This document shows positions 1 through 13,816 of a stretch of DNA of 64,000 nt, piece after piece. The stretch comes from Reticulitermes speratus. Its lineage: Eukaryota > Arthropoda > Insecta > Blattodea > Rhinotermitidae. Every line of letters starts with the position of its first letter. Within the stretch, counting starts at the first letter, position 1. The position numbers and the translations under genes were made by a program. The stretch is from assembly GCA_021186555.1 (NCBI GenBank), contig JAJKFL010000002.1, positions 32,408,089-32,472,088 of the forward strand. Reading direction: 5' to 3'. A model generated the notes under the pieces. It worked only from the letters and a program-made list of their open reading frames with translations. It did no database searches and was not told the DNA's origin.

Positions 1-284
1 CATGTAACTAGCATTTTGCTGGCCAAATCAGAATTTGGAGTTCCACAGCAACTCCGGTGAGAACGAGAAGGTGTTCTGTCATTAAAAAGATATATATTTT
101 GCCTGTCATGAAAAATGTAATATGTTACATAATCAGATTTTGAGTATCAGGCAGTGTTTATTTTCTATGGTAACTTTTCATTTACATTCTGTTTTTCTTT
201 CATGTTTAAAATTATTGAAGTAATTTCATTATGTCAAAGCATAGCATTGTTACACATACATGTTCCTTGTTTTGTGATATTTAG

Positions 285-409
285 GTATTTTCGAGTGATA
301 CCAGCATCAGTGTTCCTGCAGCACTTTGCATCAGATCGGCGCCACATGAAGCGGGCAGATGGCTCTTGGATCAAACCCCCTCCTGATTATCCACCAATCT
401 CAACAGCAG
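285..409 (+). CDS. NTAQ1: Protein N-terminal glutamine amidohydrolase, penultimate exon
   Basis: NTAQ1 converts N-terminal glutamine of proteins to glutamate. This creates a residue that is arginylated and read by the Arg/N-degron ubiquitin pathway in cytosol and nucleus. The exon encodes [18 protein letters not shown], then RHMK, then [11 protein letters not shown]. The pattern F-R-V-x-A-x-x-x-L-x-x-F-A-S-D-R-x-H-M and the following PPPxYP are hallmarks of the family's C-terminal half. The exon is preceded by a TTTAG acceptor (281-284), and its first base G completes a split codon. It ends with GCA G before GTATGT, so it closes in phase 1. The catalytic Cys-His-Asp residues are encoded upstream of the window. 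The family is about 200 residues long and this exon covers about 41. The Drosophila relative is tungus (tun). Recognition is by motif memory; a protein search would settle it. Confidence 0.88.
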
Positions 410-1448
410 GTATGTTACAGATTTCTTCTATGAATATAAAGTAGCAATGAAAACGTTGTACATTTGCTGTATACTGCACTGTGCTTTAAGAATACAAAAT
501 AATTTTGAGTTGTCATTAAATGCTGATCTTGTGAACTGTCAATGAAAGTTTCAAATTTAGTCTTCTTCTTTCCCTACCATTCTACCTTTTTCCTTTCCCT
601 CCACACTTCACCTCACTGATGATTGCTAGTAACTGGCATGAGGCTTATACTATAGGTTTATGTTATTTATGTTTCATGAAGATTAATTTCTGCATAATTT
701 TTTATTTTGGAATGGGTTATCAACTTGTAATTTGTGCATGTTTGTCAGACATCACTTAGTCACTTCACACTAATTTTTATAAACCAGTGTATGTATGTCT
801 TACTGGGGACACTTTTTAATTACATAAAATAAAGAATTTCTGGTAATCAACACCTTATTCTTCACATTATTTATTGTTTCTGTGTTCTAGTATTTCAGAA
901 TTTGCTGTGAATTTATTAATACCAGTGTGTCAGTTTAACAGTAGGTATGAAGTAAGCACAGTGACACAGGGTAATAAATTAACACCAAGGATGGGACATT
1001 CTTCATGCACAAATACAACTCATCAAGTGAAGAAGGTTGTATGTTTGTATAATATATTTAAAACCATTTCAGGTATTTTTCATTTGCAAATCAACCTACC
1101 ACAATTTACACATGTATTACCATTTGTAAATGTTTTGTATTATATATATACATCACAAAAGGACATTTTTATATGAGTCATGTGTGGTATATTATGACTG
1201 AAATTGGCATTCTCAAACATCAACTCTGGTGGAGGAACAACTCCATTTCCCAGTCAGGTTTAGTAAGTACCCTTGCTCCATACTATACTCAAATTCATTA
1301 TATTGGTGTGTGTTATAAATTACAGTGTTTACAAAGGTAATTCTTTTACATTTAATAACTTCAGCATGTGGTGGATTACTTCATGATTTCCAAAAATTTG
1401 CTAAAATACATAATGTTAGCACACACTCTTCTTATGTTAATGAGATAA

Positions 1449-1741
1449 AGGTGAAAAGTTGCCCCTGTGCACACCATGAAGACACAGGGTGAAGTGGCAG
1501 TGTAGCTGCACTGATTCTTAACCTTGGCAATGAATGGGAGTGAGTGTTTAACTTTATGCCCCAGCTGCTCTAAGCCCCCTCCCTGCCACCAGAGAAAGTG
1601 CCTGTGGTACCCATTGAGTAGAAAGCTGAGTGAGGCCTAGAGCCAGCCTGGATGTTTTTGAGATGAGATAAATCTCTTGACCCTTGCAGGAATCAACATC
1701 CAGCCCATAACCTAGTCATTATACCAACTATGCTGTCCCAT
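1449..1741 (-). mobile_element. tRNA-derived SINE, near full length
   Basis: Read on the - strand, it starts with a tRNA-like head (GTATAATGACTAGGTTAT) with a degenerate B box. It continues through the family body motifs CCAGGCTGGCTCTAGGCC and CAATGGGTACC, and ends with AAGGTTAAGAATC and a CTTCATGGTGTGC tail. The same module order recurs in the SINEs at 24.7, 30.5, 31.4, 32.4, 38.8, 39.2, 40.0, 47.9, 49.2, 54.4 and 55.1 kb. Confidence 0.7.
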
Positions 1742-2027
1742 GTTAGTGGATGCAGTGAATAAATGTCAGTGCATTCTTGTAGCTGCTGGCATGTTGTTTA
1801 CTGATGCAGCACGTGATGTTACCTAATGCTGTATGCTACACTGACTTGCCATATCTCATTTATGTTGTACCTGTCATGTAACCAGCACTATCAGTTGCAT
1901 GAATGAGGATCCTGTTTGAAAACTGCTGTCTTTTGAGATGTGATGTTACATCGTGTAGTTTTGTAGACAGGTATCAATGAATCAGAAGAATTTACTGTGT
2001 CTGTCTTCACGAAAGAAAAAAGTACAT

Positions 2028-2062
2028 GGCATCACATCCCAGAAGACAGTAATCCTCATAGT
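2028..2062 (+). mobile_element. MITE terminus (CACATCCCAGAAGACAG family)
   Basis: A single terminal fragment that matches the right inverted repeat of the complete MITE at 28557-28737. No partner end is visible nearby. Confidence 0.5.
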
Positions 2063-3194
2063 TACCATTTTGAGAACCTCAAATTGCAGAGAGAATGTTA
2101 ATTTTTACATTGTGGTGTTCATGGCATGTTCTGTTTTGCCCATGCTTTATAACAGTATGTGTCCAACATTGTAAGTTCTAACATAAACCATCATGATCAC
2201 TTGACTGGTTGAGTGATTGTGTCTGATGATAACAATTTAAGTTCAAGTACAATGCAAGTAATTTTTTATACCAAAACTTCATGTTAGTAGTGCCTTAAGG
2301 TTTATGTAATATTTTAATATGAATTAACAGCCAAGTCATACAATCAGTAAAAAATAAACAGGCAAGAAGAATTACCACTTACAGTGTTTCTCACACATCA
2401 CTATTGGTACCTGAACTTCATCGCTTTCTGTATAAAGTATTTGTAAAGAACATTGTACAGTGGAAGGAGTGTCACGTGGTATTTGAAAGTGCTCTTATTA
2501 TTTCAGACTTTTCCCATCATCTGTTATGTAATTAAAACACAATGTTTTGGAAACCAGCTCTGCCACTGTCAGTTACTGGGTCACATTTTGAAACATAGTG
2601 TCTTAATTTTATAGTAGATGATGGCAAAAGTCCAAACTGGAAACAGTACTTTGAAATATTGTACTTGATCATCAAAACCCAATAGAATTAAGTCATCATG
2701 TGGTTTGTGGGATATGGAAATTAAGCATCACTTATTTTTGTGCAAGAAAGGTGGGAGTACTTTCTAAGCAAAAAAATGTGACTTTAAGCCTACTTTGACC
2801 TACTTTCATTCTTTAAAGGAAAGTGCCATTACTCTGCACTGTTGAGTACCACCACTAAAAGAGCACAGCAAATGGGTATCATAATCTGCACTAGATGAGA
2901 AATTATTCTGAATATGTTGTCTGAAGTACTGAATTTTAGAATACAGTGATGCCTGATTCTTACAGAAGGAAGTATAAATTTTTAAATGTTAATGTGTAAC
3001 ATCAACATTTGGTTTTTACTTATTTTAAATATATGAACTAACTACACTTCCAATTAGACCATTTAACAGCATTTCACTGTAAGGGTATGGATACTGCTTT
3101 TGCTGCTAAATGGCACAACACTGCTTATTCAAAAGTCATTGTATGTTGCACCTTATACACAACAAATTTCACATGGTCTTTGTGTATTTTGCAG

Positions 3195-3301
3195 CAAGCA
3201 CACATAATTTGGATGAGTTCATCAATATGGACCCAACAAAGGGTCTTGGGCAAGTCATGAACCTGACACAACTTGTGAAGACTTTTTACCAACAGCCATA
3301 G
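3195..3301 (+). CDS. NTAQ1: NTAQ1 terminal coding exon
   Basis: This is the last coding exon, joined in frame to the exon ending at 409 (G + CA = Ala). Acceptor is TATTTTGCAG (3185-3194). It encodes STHNLDEFINMDP, then GLGQVMNLTQLVKTFYQQP and a TAG stop at 3299-3301. The block N-L-x-x-F-I-x-M-D-P followed by G-x-G-x-V is the usual C-terminal end of NTAQ1 proteins, so the gene ends at its normal place and is not truncated here. The intron between the two exons is 2785 bp. The gene converges with the minus-strand gene ending at 20397, leaving about 17 kb between the two stop codons. Confidence 0.88.
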
Positions 3302-3920
3302 TCAGAGAGTGAATAATTTGTTGGCGGTTGTGAGATGTCAGCTTTCTGTCACTCTGAAATATTGTTCATCAGGTTGGGCAAGTCTCTGTACAAATGGCAT
3401 TGTTGTCAGTTCTGAAAGCTGACCTTTGCTTTTTGTTAAGACACAAGAATATGAAATGTAGAAATAAGCTAGTCCTTGAAGGTATTCAGTATGCAATAGC
3501 ACGAGGAGTTATTTATTGCATTTAATAATCAGCCTTAATCAAAAGACCGTGATGACTTCCTCGAATTTATAAAGTTGTTGTTTCATTGTAGTCTTTTTTA
3601 CAAAAGACACTTGTAATGAGATTTGCCATCAACATTATTTCAGTTTGATTTACATTCTTAAGGTATAAGTAATGGTGAGTAATTAAACACAACTGTTTAT
3701 TAATAATACAGATTGCTTTGTTTTATATATGTAGCTTTATGTTGTGCCTTTTTTTAAAGCCATCTTACGCTACAGTAAAAAACATACAGAGCAGTTTATG
3801 TGTTGACATGAAAATACAAGTTGTGCCCGTGGCGAATAATTCACACGTAGAATCAGTAAAGTATTTAATCAGAAGTTACAGCATCTTAATCTTAATAAAC
3901 ATTAAACGTTGTACTTACTA
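3302..3920 (+). other. NTAQ1: Probable NTAQ1 3' UTR with candidate polyadenylation signal
   Basis: This AT-rich sequence follows the TAG stop. The first AATAAA on the + strand after the stop is at 3894-3899. The transcript end is not demonstrated and a longer UTR is possible, because further AATAAA motifs occur downstream. Confidence 0.4.
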
Positions 3921-4378
3921 AAGTATGATGCTGGGTAATTTCTTTTGGACATCAGAGGATCATAAGCAACTTGTAAACAAGAAACAAAAACTTCCTAGCA
4001 CATGTAAATAAGAAACACAACATTGAAATTAACCATCCTGCCTCAAGTAGAGGCCAATGGAAGTACATGAAATATGTTACCTTCTTTTGGCCTCTGCGTG
4101 AGGCAGCACTGTCAATTTTTAATGTTAACCCTTTTGTTAAAAAACAATTTTTTGAGAAGGAATTAATGAAAACAAAGGAGATTGCTATCAATGCCAAATT
4201 GTGAGCTTTCTAAAAATGTTTGTAATGTAGAGATCCGTTCAGTGATCATGATGTCGCAAACAAACCTTACCATATTAAAGTATATATTTATATCTGAATT
4301 GTACATTAGTATTGTTCACAAAATTCCATCTGTGAATATCCTAAATATATACAGTAACTGTAATTATTAATTATCATC

Positions 4379-4414
4379 GTCATCACCACCACCATCATCA
4401 TCATCATCATCATC
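4379..4414. repeat. (CAT)n trinucleotide microsatellite
   Basis: Uninterrupted or nearly uninterrupted ATC/CAC triplets. On the - strand these would read as poly-Asp in a spurious ORF. Confidence 0.9.
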
Positions 4415-5399
4415 AGACATTAAAATTCCTTCTTGTATACAGTGGCTTGTTACGTAACTACCATTTATGTAAGACTTCAGGGATCTATAATTGTTCTTCT
4501 TATGAAAGCTAAAGTTCTTAGTTAAAATCCATGTTCTTCTGTAGTATTCTCTTGCTGATAAAAAAGTATGGGACAATTTTTCCCATGGAAGAGTCTTGGC
4601 TCTTAGTAGTACATGGTCAAATTAGAATATTTTTCAAGTAGATTACAAGAATATACTCATAGAGTATTATCTTTTGTCAGCATAAACTTATGGTATTATT
4701 GGAAGGATATAGCTTATTCAGAGAACTTAGGCTAACTTGAATACAGTTCCTAGACACCTATCTGCAATTTTTTTGACATAGTAAGGGATTGTTATAATTA
4801 AGCAAAAGCATGAGAAATTAAGTGTATGCAGTTTTTATGCACAAAGTGCTACTTGCATGTTAATTTTGTGTTTTTGGATGCTTGGGTTGCCTGTTCTTGT
4901 TTTTTAGGCCAGAGGTCAGCTCATTGCTAGTGAAGTGAGGGTATGGAACTGAAGCTGTGGATTAGGTTAGTCATTCTGTACAAAAATGTTAAAGATCATG
5001 TTGGATCTGACTGTATATTTATCGTTTATTTGCATACCATCTGTCATTCCTTTATATATATATATATATAATTTTTCCTGTAGTATTCATGTAGCATCTG
5101 TGTGTGTTTGTAAATATACATATACATACATACATAAATGTGACGCTTTCCTAATTTTGTCTGTAGTCCCAAAGGGATGCCAGTTCTCTAGAAGATGTAC
5201 AAATCTTGAACTCCAGTCACAATTTCGGAAAGGATGGATGTGTTCAGTAAACTGGATTAGGGAATTTTAGCCATTTTGCCCAATATACGAATATTTTTTC
5301 AGACATTCCAAACTATTAAGGATAGAACTTTGTAAACAATAACAATGTAGGTTTAAGATCTCAGCTGCTTTTTAATAGACGTAATTTTGTTGTGTATGT

Positions 5400-5525
5400 T
5401 TCTCAATATGTTTGTTACTGCAGTCTGATGATGGCTTAACAATATGTCAAAACATGTAGTTACATTTATATAACAAATCAGTTTCTTTTATCAATAAACA
5501 GTTGTGTTTGGCTGCTATTCATTGT
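5400..5525 (+). mobile_element. Decayed hammerhead-bearing retroelement end
   Basis: Contains CTGATGA at 5425-5431 followed by T-GGCTTA, then AAAAC (GAAAC expected) and the GTA triplet at 5456-5458. The sequence after it ends in an AATAAA-containing tail (ATCAATAAACAG). The catalytic GAAA is changed to AAAA and stem II no longer pairs well, so activity is not expected. Confidence 0.45.
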
Positions 5526-8500
5526 CTATGTCCACAAATTAAATGCAATGGGATATCTTACTTTAAGGTTGTGCATTCTTAGGGGTAAAAAATTTGTGTT
5601 GACTTAACAACACTTTCATACTTTTAAGAATATTTACATAAAAGGCATCAATACCTTGATGTGTCATTCATAATTGGTTAATGTTCAGAACTGTAGTGCA
5701 TTAGATTTGGGCATCTTTGCCAGTGAGAATGAAGAGAGTTTTTTTCTGTTCTTTAGTCGTTCTGTTTTAACTTCCAAGAAATATTTTAAAATTTGTTTTC
5801 TTTTTCCACCACTGAAGCAGGCTGCTTTCAAATCACAAAAATAACAGAGAAAATGTAAGAGCAAATATGACTTGCAGGCAAAGTAATATCATTTTTTATC
5901 ACTTTGCCATGTTATCATAGTTGTTATTTTGATTTCATTTATGTTCTGAGGAAAATTAATTTTTTGTGACATTTGATAACTTTTTTTTTCCATTACTTCT
6001 GTTGTGTTTTTAGAGGATCTGTAATTATGTGAAACTCTTCAACATTTATTACTGCTGGTCGTTTAATGCAGCAGCACAATTAAGACGCAGAATGCTTGCT
6101 ACTGACAGATGACAACCATCCATCTGTAGATACATATAGCTGTTGCAGTTCTCATATGTAACATTAAGACTGAATATGGAAGGTGTGGTAATGGTAAAAC
6201 AAGTTGTTGTTAAATGTGGTATGAGGCACATGTTTTTGTCTTAATTTTGATTTGCTGTTGTTGGTAAGATTTTGAGGTTAGAAGTGACAAGGTAATACTG
6301 TATTTGCTTTTTATCTTTTTACTTGGTAATGCAGATGCTTCTTGAAAACAATTTAGAAACGTCTTGTTGTCAGTCAGCAACCTTTTATAAAGAAAGCTTT
6401 ATTTTTCATATCCCTTTTTACCAGAAGCATTTCTTGTTAACAATCAAAATGCAGTTACTAGGCTTAGGAAAATATCTTTACCTTCACGTTTTAATGACTG
6501 GATACATTACAAATAGATCTACCAAGAAAGAAATGCTTAGTCATATTAGTACAAATTTCTTAGCAACTTTTCAGAACTTCTCTTGACATGTACTATAATT
6601 TTCCATGTCTGAAGTATAGTATGCTTACAATACGCAAGAATTGATCATATTGCAGAAAGAAAACTCTGTTAGTAATCCTTTGAATGAGTATGTAAGAGAA
6701 GAGTGTTGCCACCATACGTTCCAGAATATAAACATGGCACATTTTCCCTTTGAACATCACGCCATATGCCTTTCCATTGCTCAGTGTATAGTGGCCAAAT
6801 TAGTGTGAAACAAATTGTGAATTAGCTTTGTTTTTCCTTCACTGTTTGTTTTTTGTAGAAACATCAAGGTATTATGTATAGGAGTAGCAATATTTGTACA
6901 TTTGAGTACAAATTTTTGTTTTGGATAAGGCTAATTGAAAGAAACTCAGATTTACTTTTGTAAGCAGAAAAATAAAACTTAACGTATTTAATTATTAGTT
7001 ATACTCCGTGTATTGAGTCATTCATACGCTTTTGGTGGAGGCCTACGTTTATAAATTCAGTTACCATTCAGTACTAAATCACTTCAGAATTGTGTGATTT
7101 ACATCAGCCTTCAGTGCTATGTACTGTAACTGAATCTGGTAGGTCAAATAAATAGATTCATCTGTATTGCTGTATATTCTGGTGTTACTTCCTGAGAAAT
7201 ATTGATTATTGATGTATTCTGTCAGAATTTATTTTGAATTAAAGTGGCAGTTTGCTAACCTGAACTGGAGAATTACTGAGAGTTGTTAAGGAAAGAAAGT
7301 TTTAAAAAAAGTGGAATGAAGGTAACTTATGTACAGAAAGTGCACATGTCATTATAGTGTTATTTGGATAATTCTGCAATAATTGTTAGTTATTGCATGC
7401 TATGGACTGTGTAATTATTAGTAGTATCAGCTTGGTAATAAGATCACTCAAGTTGCCTGCCATTGGTGCAGTAAGTGTGCAGAATATTTCCAGCATGGTA
7501 GTATGTCTGCTGTCAGTGTATTCTACTGCCGGTTATTATGAGATGCCCACCTCTTTCCTTCTTGAAGGTGGTAAATTATTCTTAATGTTTTTATGTTCTA
7601 TTTAACAGTGTTGTTAGTTAGCTCAGGCTTGTGGTGTGAAATGATAGGATGTTTATTAAGTAATGAAATGGTAGGGATGTATAATGAATTGATCATGGCC
7701 TAATATGAGGTACTACCCCTGTGTTAGCCTGGAGGGACTGGAGCAATTTATGGAGAACCTTCATCAACCTGTTCTGTCAACATGCCAAGATATGAACCCA
7801 TTACCTCTGGAATACAAAGGACGGGTGCTTCCCACTCGACCTCAGTATAAAGTGGTAGTGTATGATGTTTAGGAATGTTTTATAAGGTATTATTGCCAGT
7901 AGCCTGTGTTTAGAAGGCAATAAGACAGTTAAATAACACATTTTGTCCTGTTGCATGACCTCCAGCATCCTGAACAGAGTGGTCATAGTCAAGAAGTGTA
8001 GGTAAAAGTTGGCACAAGATGTAGAAAATTCAGTTACAGATTCTGCATTCTAACTTCTGCACTTTGTATTTAATGTCCTTTTTTGATTAACATATTAGTC
8101 TTCATTTTTATCTCCATCTTGACATTGTCTACTGTCCGTGTAAGTCTATTGGCCATTCAACATACATCAGCATGATCTTATATCAATGGAAATTCCTTTA
8201 TACAGAGTAGCCAGTTTTACCGGCAGACTGAATACCATAAAGTGAACCTACAACTTGTCACATAATAGCAAAGCCTTTGTGAAAAGTCACTATCCACTCT
8301 TTCACTGTAGTGTAGTTAACTTTATCTTGCAGAATAGCTTACATTTGTTGGCCTGCTTTTAAGCAGGCTTCATCTAGAATCACAATCACCAGATTCATAA
8401 AATGATTGACGTCATGACGTGATGTTTTCCATTCCATAAGTGGTTGCTAAGATCAGAAAATTACAGATCATTAGAAAAGTAATAATGCCACCTGCAGCTC

Positions 8501-10271
8501 AGTTTTCTTTACAATCAGGAGGCATGAGACTGTGTGTGACTGGTTTTGTCAAATTATAGCTTCAACAGTACTGTTCCAAGGTAAGCTGGTGTTTTTGAAG
8601 TTCCACATGACAGGTTGAGTGACAACCATTACTCAAGGCTTCTAATTTAACACTTCCTGTTGGTCCGAATTTGTTGCTTTTGTATCTTTCTGTCCAGCAT
8701 AATGCCTGTTGTGTGAAGCTTTCCCACAACTGTTACTTTACATGACACTGTAAGACTTGCATTTATTTTAGTAACATTTACTCCATGGCTTATATGAAAA
8801 TACATTTTAGCATTATGTTTAACTTCACAGTTTCACTCAAACAAGTCTCAAATATGGCTGAATGATTCATGTATATCTTCTGCAAAATCGATAGTAATCT
8901 GAATGACATGACTTTAGTGGGAAGTGTAAGTAGACAGCAGTGGCTCACTGCAGGAGAATAGAAATTGCCTGATAAAACTGAATTCTCTGTGTGTGGGTAG
9001 TGGAGCAGTGTGAGTTGAAACTACTTCAGTTTCTCGTTTCTGTATTACCTGTTTGTTATTTGGGTGATACAATAATACAGAAATTTTTTCGTGTTGTGTG
9101 TTGAAACATTGCTCTTACATTGAATATGTGACTACAGTTCCATTTAAAGGAGATAACATTGTAAAACAATCTTATCTCTGTAAATCTAAATCATAAAAAA
9201 AATTGACTATCAAGTGTGATATAGTTATATTTGCATTACATAAATTTTCTTGTCTGCTTCACAAATCTATTTCAAGTGGAAGAGTGTTATATTGTACTTT
9301 ACTGTGCGTACTGTAATCTATAACAGAACTGTAGGTATTGTTTGTTAAAAGATTCAGTACCTCACAGACCACCATTTAATATACCTTCTGATAGATGTGC
9401 ATTAGATATTTAAGTGGCAATTTGAATGATTATTGAAGATGTTACCATGATTTGTGAACATCATTTTTCGTATGTCTGAAGTAACCCAGCTCTGCTTTAA
9501 TGGATTGTGTGCACTTTCAGAGACTTGCCTTAAAATACATACATTATTCTCCACTTGTAATTTGTATAATATATCTCTTTATCAGTACCATTTAAATGTC
9601 TCCTTTTGATGGATTGTTCTAAACCAGGTTGAATTCTTAGTACAGTCTTCTGAAAAGTGCTTTTTACATGTCTACCCCATGTGATATCTGCTGTTAAGTG
9701 ATACGGTGTTACAATATTGCTTTAATGGTTGAAACGCTGGTTTTCAAAGCAGGCAGTGCAGGAAGTTTTCACAACATTGATGGGAAAACTTGATTTAATG
9801 TATTTTCCAGAGAATACTACACACTTTCTGTCCTTGAAAATACTGTCAAAAATTTGTGTGCATGTTATAATTCAGCAGTGTAATAGGTTGTTCCTAACAT
9901 GTTTAAAATTTGGTTCATCATCGTGTAGTCAAAAACTACGGCAATTTTTCTACCTCACACAATACTTAAAAACACCCAATTTCTCTGGATAAAAAAGAAT
10001 ACAAAGTGAAATATGAATCAATGTATTTTCAGCTTTAGTATATGCAGATGGGGTGTATTTCAAACTGCAGTGTATGGAAATGGAGTTGATTATGTATCTA
10101 CTCCATGGAGCAAAGTTCTTGCCTAAGATCCATCTTAATATTATCCATGTGCATATACTTACATATGTTCCAAATGGTTAGAATGACTTGTATGAATAAT
10201 TTTATTTGTACATGTGTAAGTCCAATGAAATGCACTTGAAGTCACTTGTGTATGTTATTGTTACATATTAT

Positions 10272-10318
10272 TTTCTCCTACTTGTTCTGGCTCATCTGAG
10301 CCATCGTCAGGGAGAATC
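10272..10318 (-). ncRNA. Hammerhead-ribozyme-like motif, core-mutated
   Basis: On the - strand, stem I TTCTCC (10311-10316) pairs perfectly with GGAGAA downstream. Between them lie the canonical CTGACGA (10304-10310), one extra T, a stem II GGCTCA/TGAGCC hairpin (10289-10302), and AGAAC-AA-GTA where GAAAC is expected. The GA to AG change hits the general-base guanine, so this copy is predicted inactive although its helices are intact. Confidence 0.55.
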
Positions 10319-11559
10319 AAGTACAAGAGGAAACATGCATAAAAACACTAGTGTTTATGCTCACTAGAATGCACAGCTAATGCATGTTTCAGACATAGCA
10401 GTAATTTTTTTTGTATACAATGTAAATGATTAAAAGTTTAAGGATTAAAATATTAACAAGTCTGTGTTCAGTTACCATAATTCATGTATATATAAAGATG
10501 TAGTACAGTATATATATTTTTTTGCATCCAAACATCTACTGTATTTCTTGGCTCCTTATATGAATCCAGTCCCATTAAGTTAGAATTGTGATGTGTACCA
10601 TTTATATGATCACACTGTACAGTGGTGCTATACACACATCCGATTTGGACGCTCAGTTGCTAAAGTTTAATTAAGCAGTGATCAGAAATCTGTTCCCTTA
10701 TTTATTCACATGGAATTCCTGGCACCTGCATTGAAATCCAGCCATATTGCATAGCAATGCATCAACCAAGGATAACAACTTGTACTTTACATTTTCTAGG
10801 ATTTAAAGAACTACACTACATGTGTTTTTGTGTGTGCATGTGCGTGTATGTGGAATATTAAGGAGCAGTCCAGCGGCCTAATGTAATATAATACAATGTT
10901 CATAGGCCTTGTGTGAAAGGCTTTTACAGATTCATAAAGTAGTAAGTAGACAATTGCTAACAAATTGGCAAAAAATGTATCTGTATACTGTGCCAGAGGG
11001 TATGTTAGGGAGCCATTAATTGCAGTCGTATTTGTGATATGAGTGTTTGGGTTCAGTTCCATAATTTCTGGTGCTCAGTTGAATTGTTGGATACATGATT
11101 TAAATTTTTGGGCTGATGGAATTCAACAATCATTTTTGCTCGCATATCTTTCAAACCAGTATTAATATTTTTGTGTGAGTCAGCAGTGTCATATTCAAAT
11201 TATTTTAGTTAAAAGCATAGTCTAATTATTTGGGTAAAATTTTCTTTAAGTTTCTAAACTTTTCTGCATTTTTATAAGAGTAATATTTTAATGTAAAGTA
11301 AGCATTATTTACTTTATGTTAGTGTCAGAATTGCCATGTTTTGCAAACCCATGCTTCTAGTGTTGTAAAACTTCAGTGCTGTTGATGCAGTAGCTGATAC
11401 TGAACAGACAAACGTATTTCCATTTTTCATATTCTCAGTCACCAAATGCTATACATTTGTGAAGATACACTGGTCTAAGGGAAGGGTGATAAGAAGGAAA
11501 TGTGGAAATCGTAGTGTACTGTGAGATTTTCACCACGTTGAGTATGAAGAACAGTCTCT

Positions 11560-11650
11560 TTTTGGGAGGTGACACCATGCAGTTTGATAGAAAGTTTACC
11601 AACGTTTTGGCGAATCCTGCTTACTCCTTCCTCTGGATAGAAAAGTCAGA
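11560..11650 (-). mobile_element. Decayed hammerhead-type element end
   Basis: On the - strand, AGGAAGGAGTAAGCAGG is followed by ATTCGCCAAAACGTTGGTAA. This resembles the stem II / GAAACGTCGGTAA segment of the copies at 32.9 and 61.9 kb with several substitutions. Confidence 0.3.
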
Positions 11651-11789
11651 CGCACATGAAAGATTAGTACATATATAGTGATTGTGAGGATTGGGACAAA
11701 ATTTCTGAGTGAGGGGAAGTAGGATGAGCAGTGCTCTGCTCGCTATCCCTATATCTGTAACAGTTTACCATGTGCAGCTTATTCTTCTA

Positions 11790-11865
11790 CCCTAAAGATG
11801 GAGGCAGCAGGGAACTTCCTGCCGAACCATAAAGCATCACATCCCAGAAGACAGTAATCTTATTA
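11790..11865 (+). mobile_element. MITE terminus (CACATCCCAGAAGACAG family)
   Basis: CATCACATCCCAGAAGACAG followed by TAATCTTATTAG. Same terminus as the MITE at 28557-28737. Upstream GAACTTCCTGCCGAACC also belongs to the dispersed repeat. Confidence 0.5.
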
Positions 11866-13669
11866 GTGCATTGTTCTAAGTGAATAACAAACAAAAACAT
11901 TAATGAAGCATTTCTTTTGCGTGTGACTTTTTTTTTCTCATCGTAAAAGTGAGTAAAAATATTTAACATCTTTGGAAAAAATGTCATAAATGAGAATTTA
12001 TGTGTATGGAATTTTCCTTATGAAATATTTGAAAGTTACTTGCCCCATTCACTGGGTTTGATAAAAATTACTCATACAAGTTTCCTTGGGCTTCATGTGC
12101 CTTGGACAAGTAGCAGTTGCCACTTTATGTATATGTAACATCTGTGTTTGATATGATGCCAAGGGTCACCAGAATATTTTAATCAGTTACAGAATAATAT
12201 AAAATGAACTACTGTGTGGTACTGTTCTCATAAAAATAGTGAATGGGCTAATGGATAAGCACCAAGACTAATAACAAGATGGTCCTCTAATTTAGTGTGC
12301 TTGATGTTTGCATTTCAGTTTCACCAGCAATGTGTTTGGTAACAAATGTGTTCTCAAATATTGGCATACATCTCTGGCATTAGTATGAACAGTTGTGCAG
12401 TTTGCTACTTCATATTCTGACTATCCAAGTCTGTTTTATCGTTGAAGGCCTATTCATTGCCTGGAAGACCAATTGAAGTATTTGTTGCATACTAATATAA
12501 ACTTTATTGAACCAGAATCAAAATATATCGACTGCAGTTTGTACCGTTTGAATATTTCCATTGCCCTTCAACTTTGTTTAGTATTGATTGTATATTACTG
12601 TACTTTGTGCAATCAGGACTTCAGGAGTTGGTAATAGCTCTCTAATTGTAGGGGATATAAATCATTGAAGTGTGCTGTGTGACAGATTCTAGTCAAATGT
12701 GTTTGTTCACTTTCACTTAAGATTTGCATATGAAAGTTTACACATTTTGTGATAAAATATTTCTATATACCAGTACTTCATCTGCTGTTGCTCCTGTTCC
12801 ATGTCTATAAGCGTCTGTATTGATACTGTATATGGTGTAACTTGGGTCAGTTGCCAAGATTGTTACCGTAATGGTGCTGCTAACATGAAGGTGCAGATTC
12901 CACACTGAAGCGTGAGAGTGCCAAGTACAAGAAAGAAACAAAACAGAAGCAGAATATGGGCATGTTTAGAAATAAGTAAATACACAGATAGTCCAAGGTG
13001 TAAACCAGTATTAATTTTCTTTGTCCATGTGTAAATTGGAAGGGTTAAAGGTACAGTGTGACTCATCCTGTTTTGTAAGTATCGTTATGATGTGAATTTT
13101 TGTGTTCGTTTTAATAGGTACTTTTTATTATTTTTGTTTGATTTCAGCAATGTTAATTTGTAATCTATTGCTTATCATTGCAGGCCAGTTTGTTCATCTT
13201 GTTAAAGTGATATGACATGATTGGAAATGTTCAGTTATAAACAGGCTGAGTAAAAATTAATTACAAATACCCAGCTCTTGGCACTCCTGATCATTGTATG
13301 CTGTGTATCACATTTCTCTGTGTGATATTTATCAGTGAATAAGACTGCAAATTTCTGCCTTCTCTCTTTTTATATGTATTAACTTCCAGATATATATATA
13401 TATCTATATACATTTGTACATACATATGTAAGCATGAGTCTGTCTTTCCATTTTCAAGACTTACTGTTTCCTTCTTATGAATGCATGCATATAGAGGGGA
13501 CAAGGGAGTGTTGATATATATACTGCACAGAACTTAATTCTCTTCACAACATAAGGACTTGAGAAATAAAGTTGACTCATAGTATTCCATTAAATTGCTT
13601 TCACCACACACACATTTCCTTCCAAACATATTTATCTTTGTAAGATTTGAGGTTTGCATAGCAGCGTTG

Positions 13670-13816
13670 ATGAGGAGTCAAGTCTTTGGGGATGTTACAC
13701 TGTGTTGATTGGTAGTCTTGGACTGCTTGACTCTGAAGATGAGGGCACTAATAATCCTTCCAGACGTTGGTAACTGTTTACCAATGAACATGGTGTAACA
13801 TCCCAGCAGACTCGAA
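13670..13816 (+). mobile_element. Decayed palindromic hammerhead-type element
   Basis: Imperfect inverted ends: GATGTTACACTGTGTTGATT near 13690 against its complement ACCAATGAACATGGTGTAAC near 13780-13800. Between them lies CTCTGAAGATGAGGG followed by CCAGACGTTGGTAA, a decayed ribozyme core. Confidence 0.5.

Larger units (their letters stand above)
410..3194 (+). other. NTAQ1: NTAQ1 intron
   Basis: GT-AG intron (GTATGT to TTTGCAG). It is AT-rich and holds a minus-strand SINE near 1449-1741 and a MITE terminus near 2028-2062. I see no other coding signal. Confidence 0.8.
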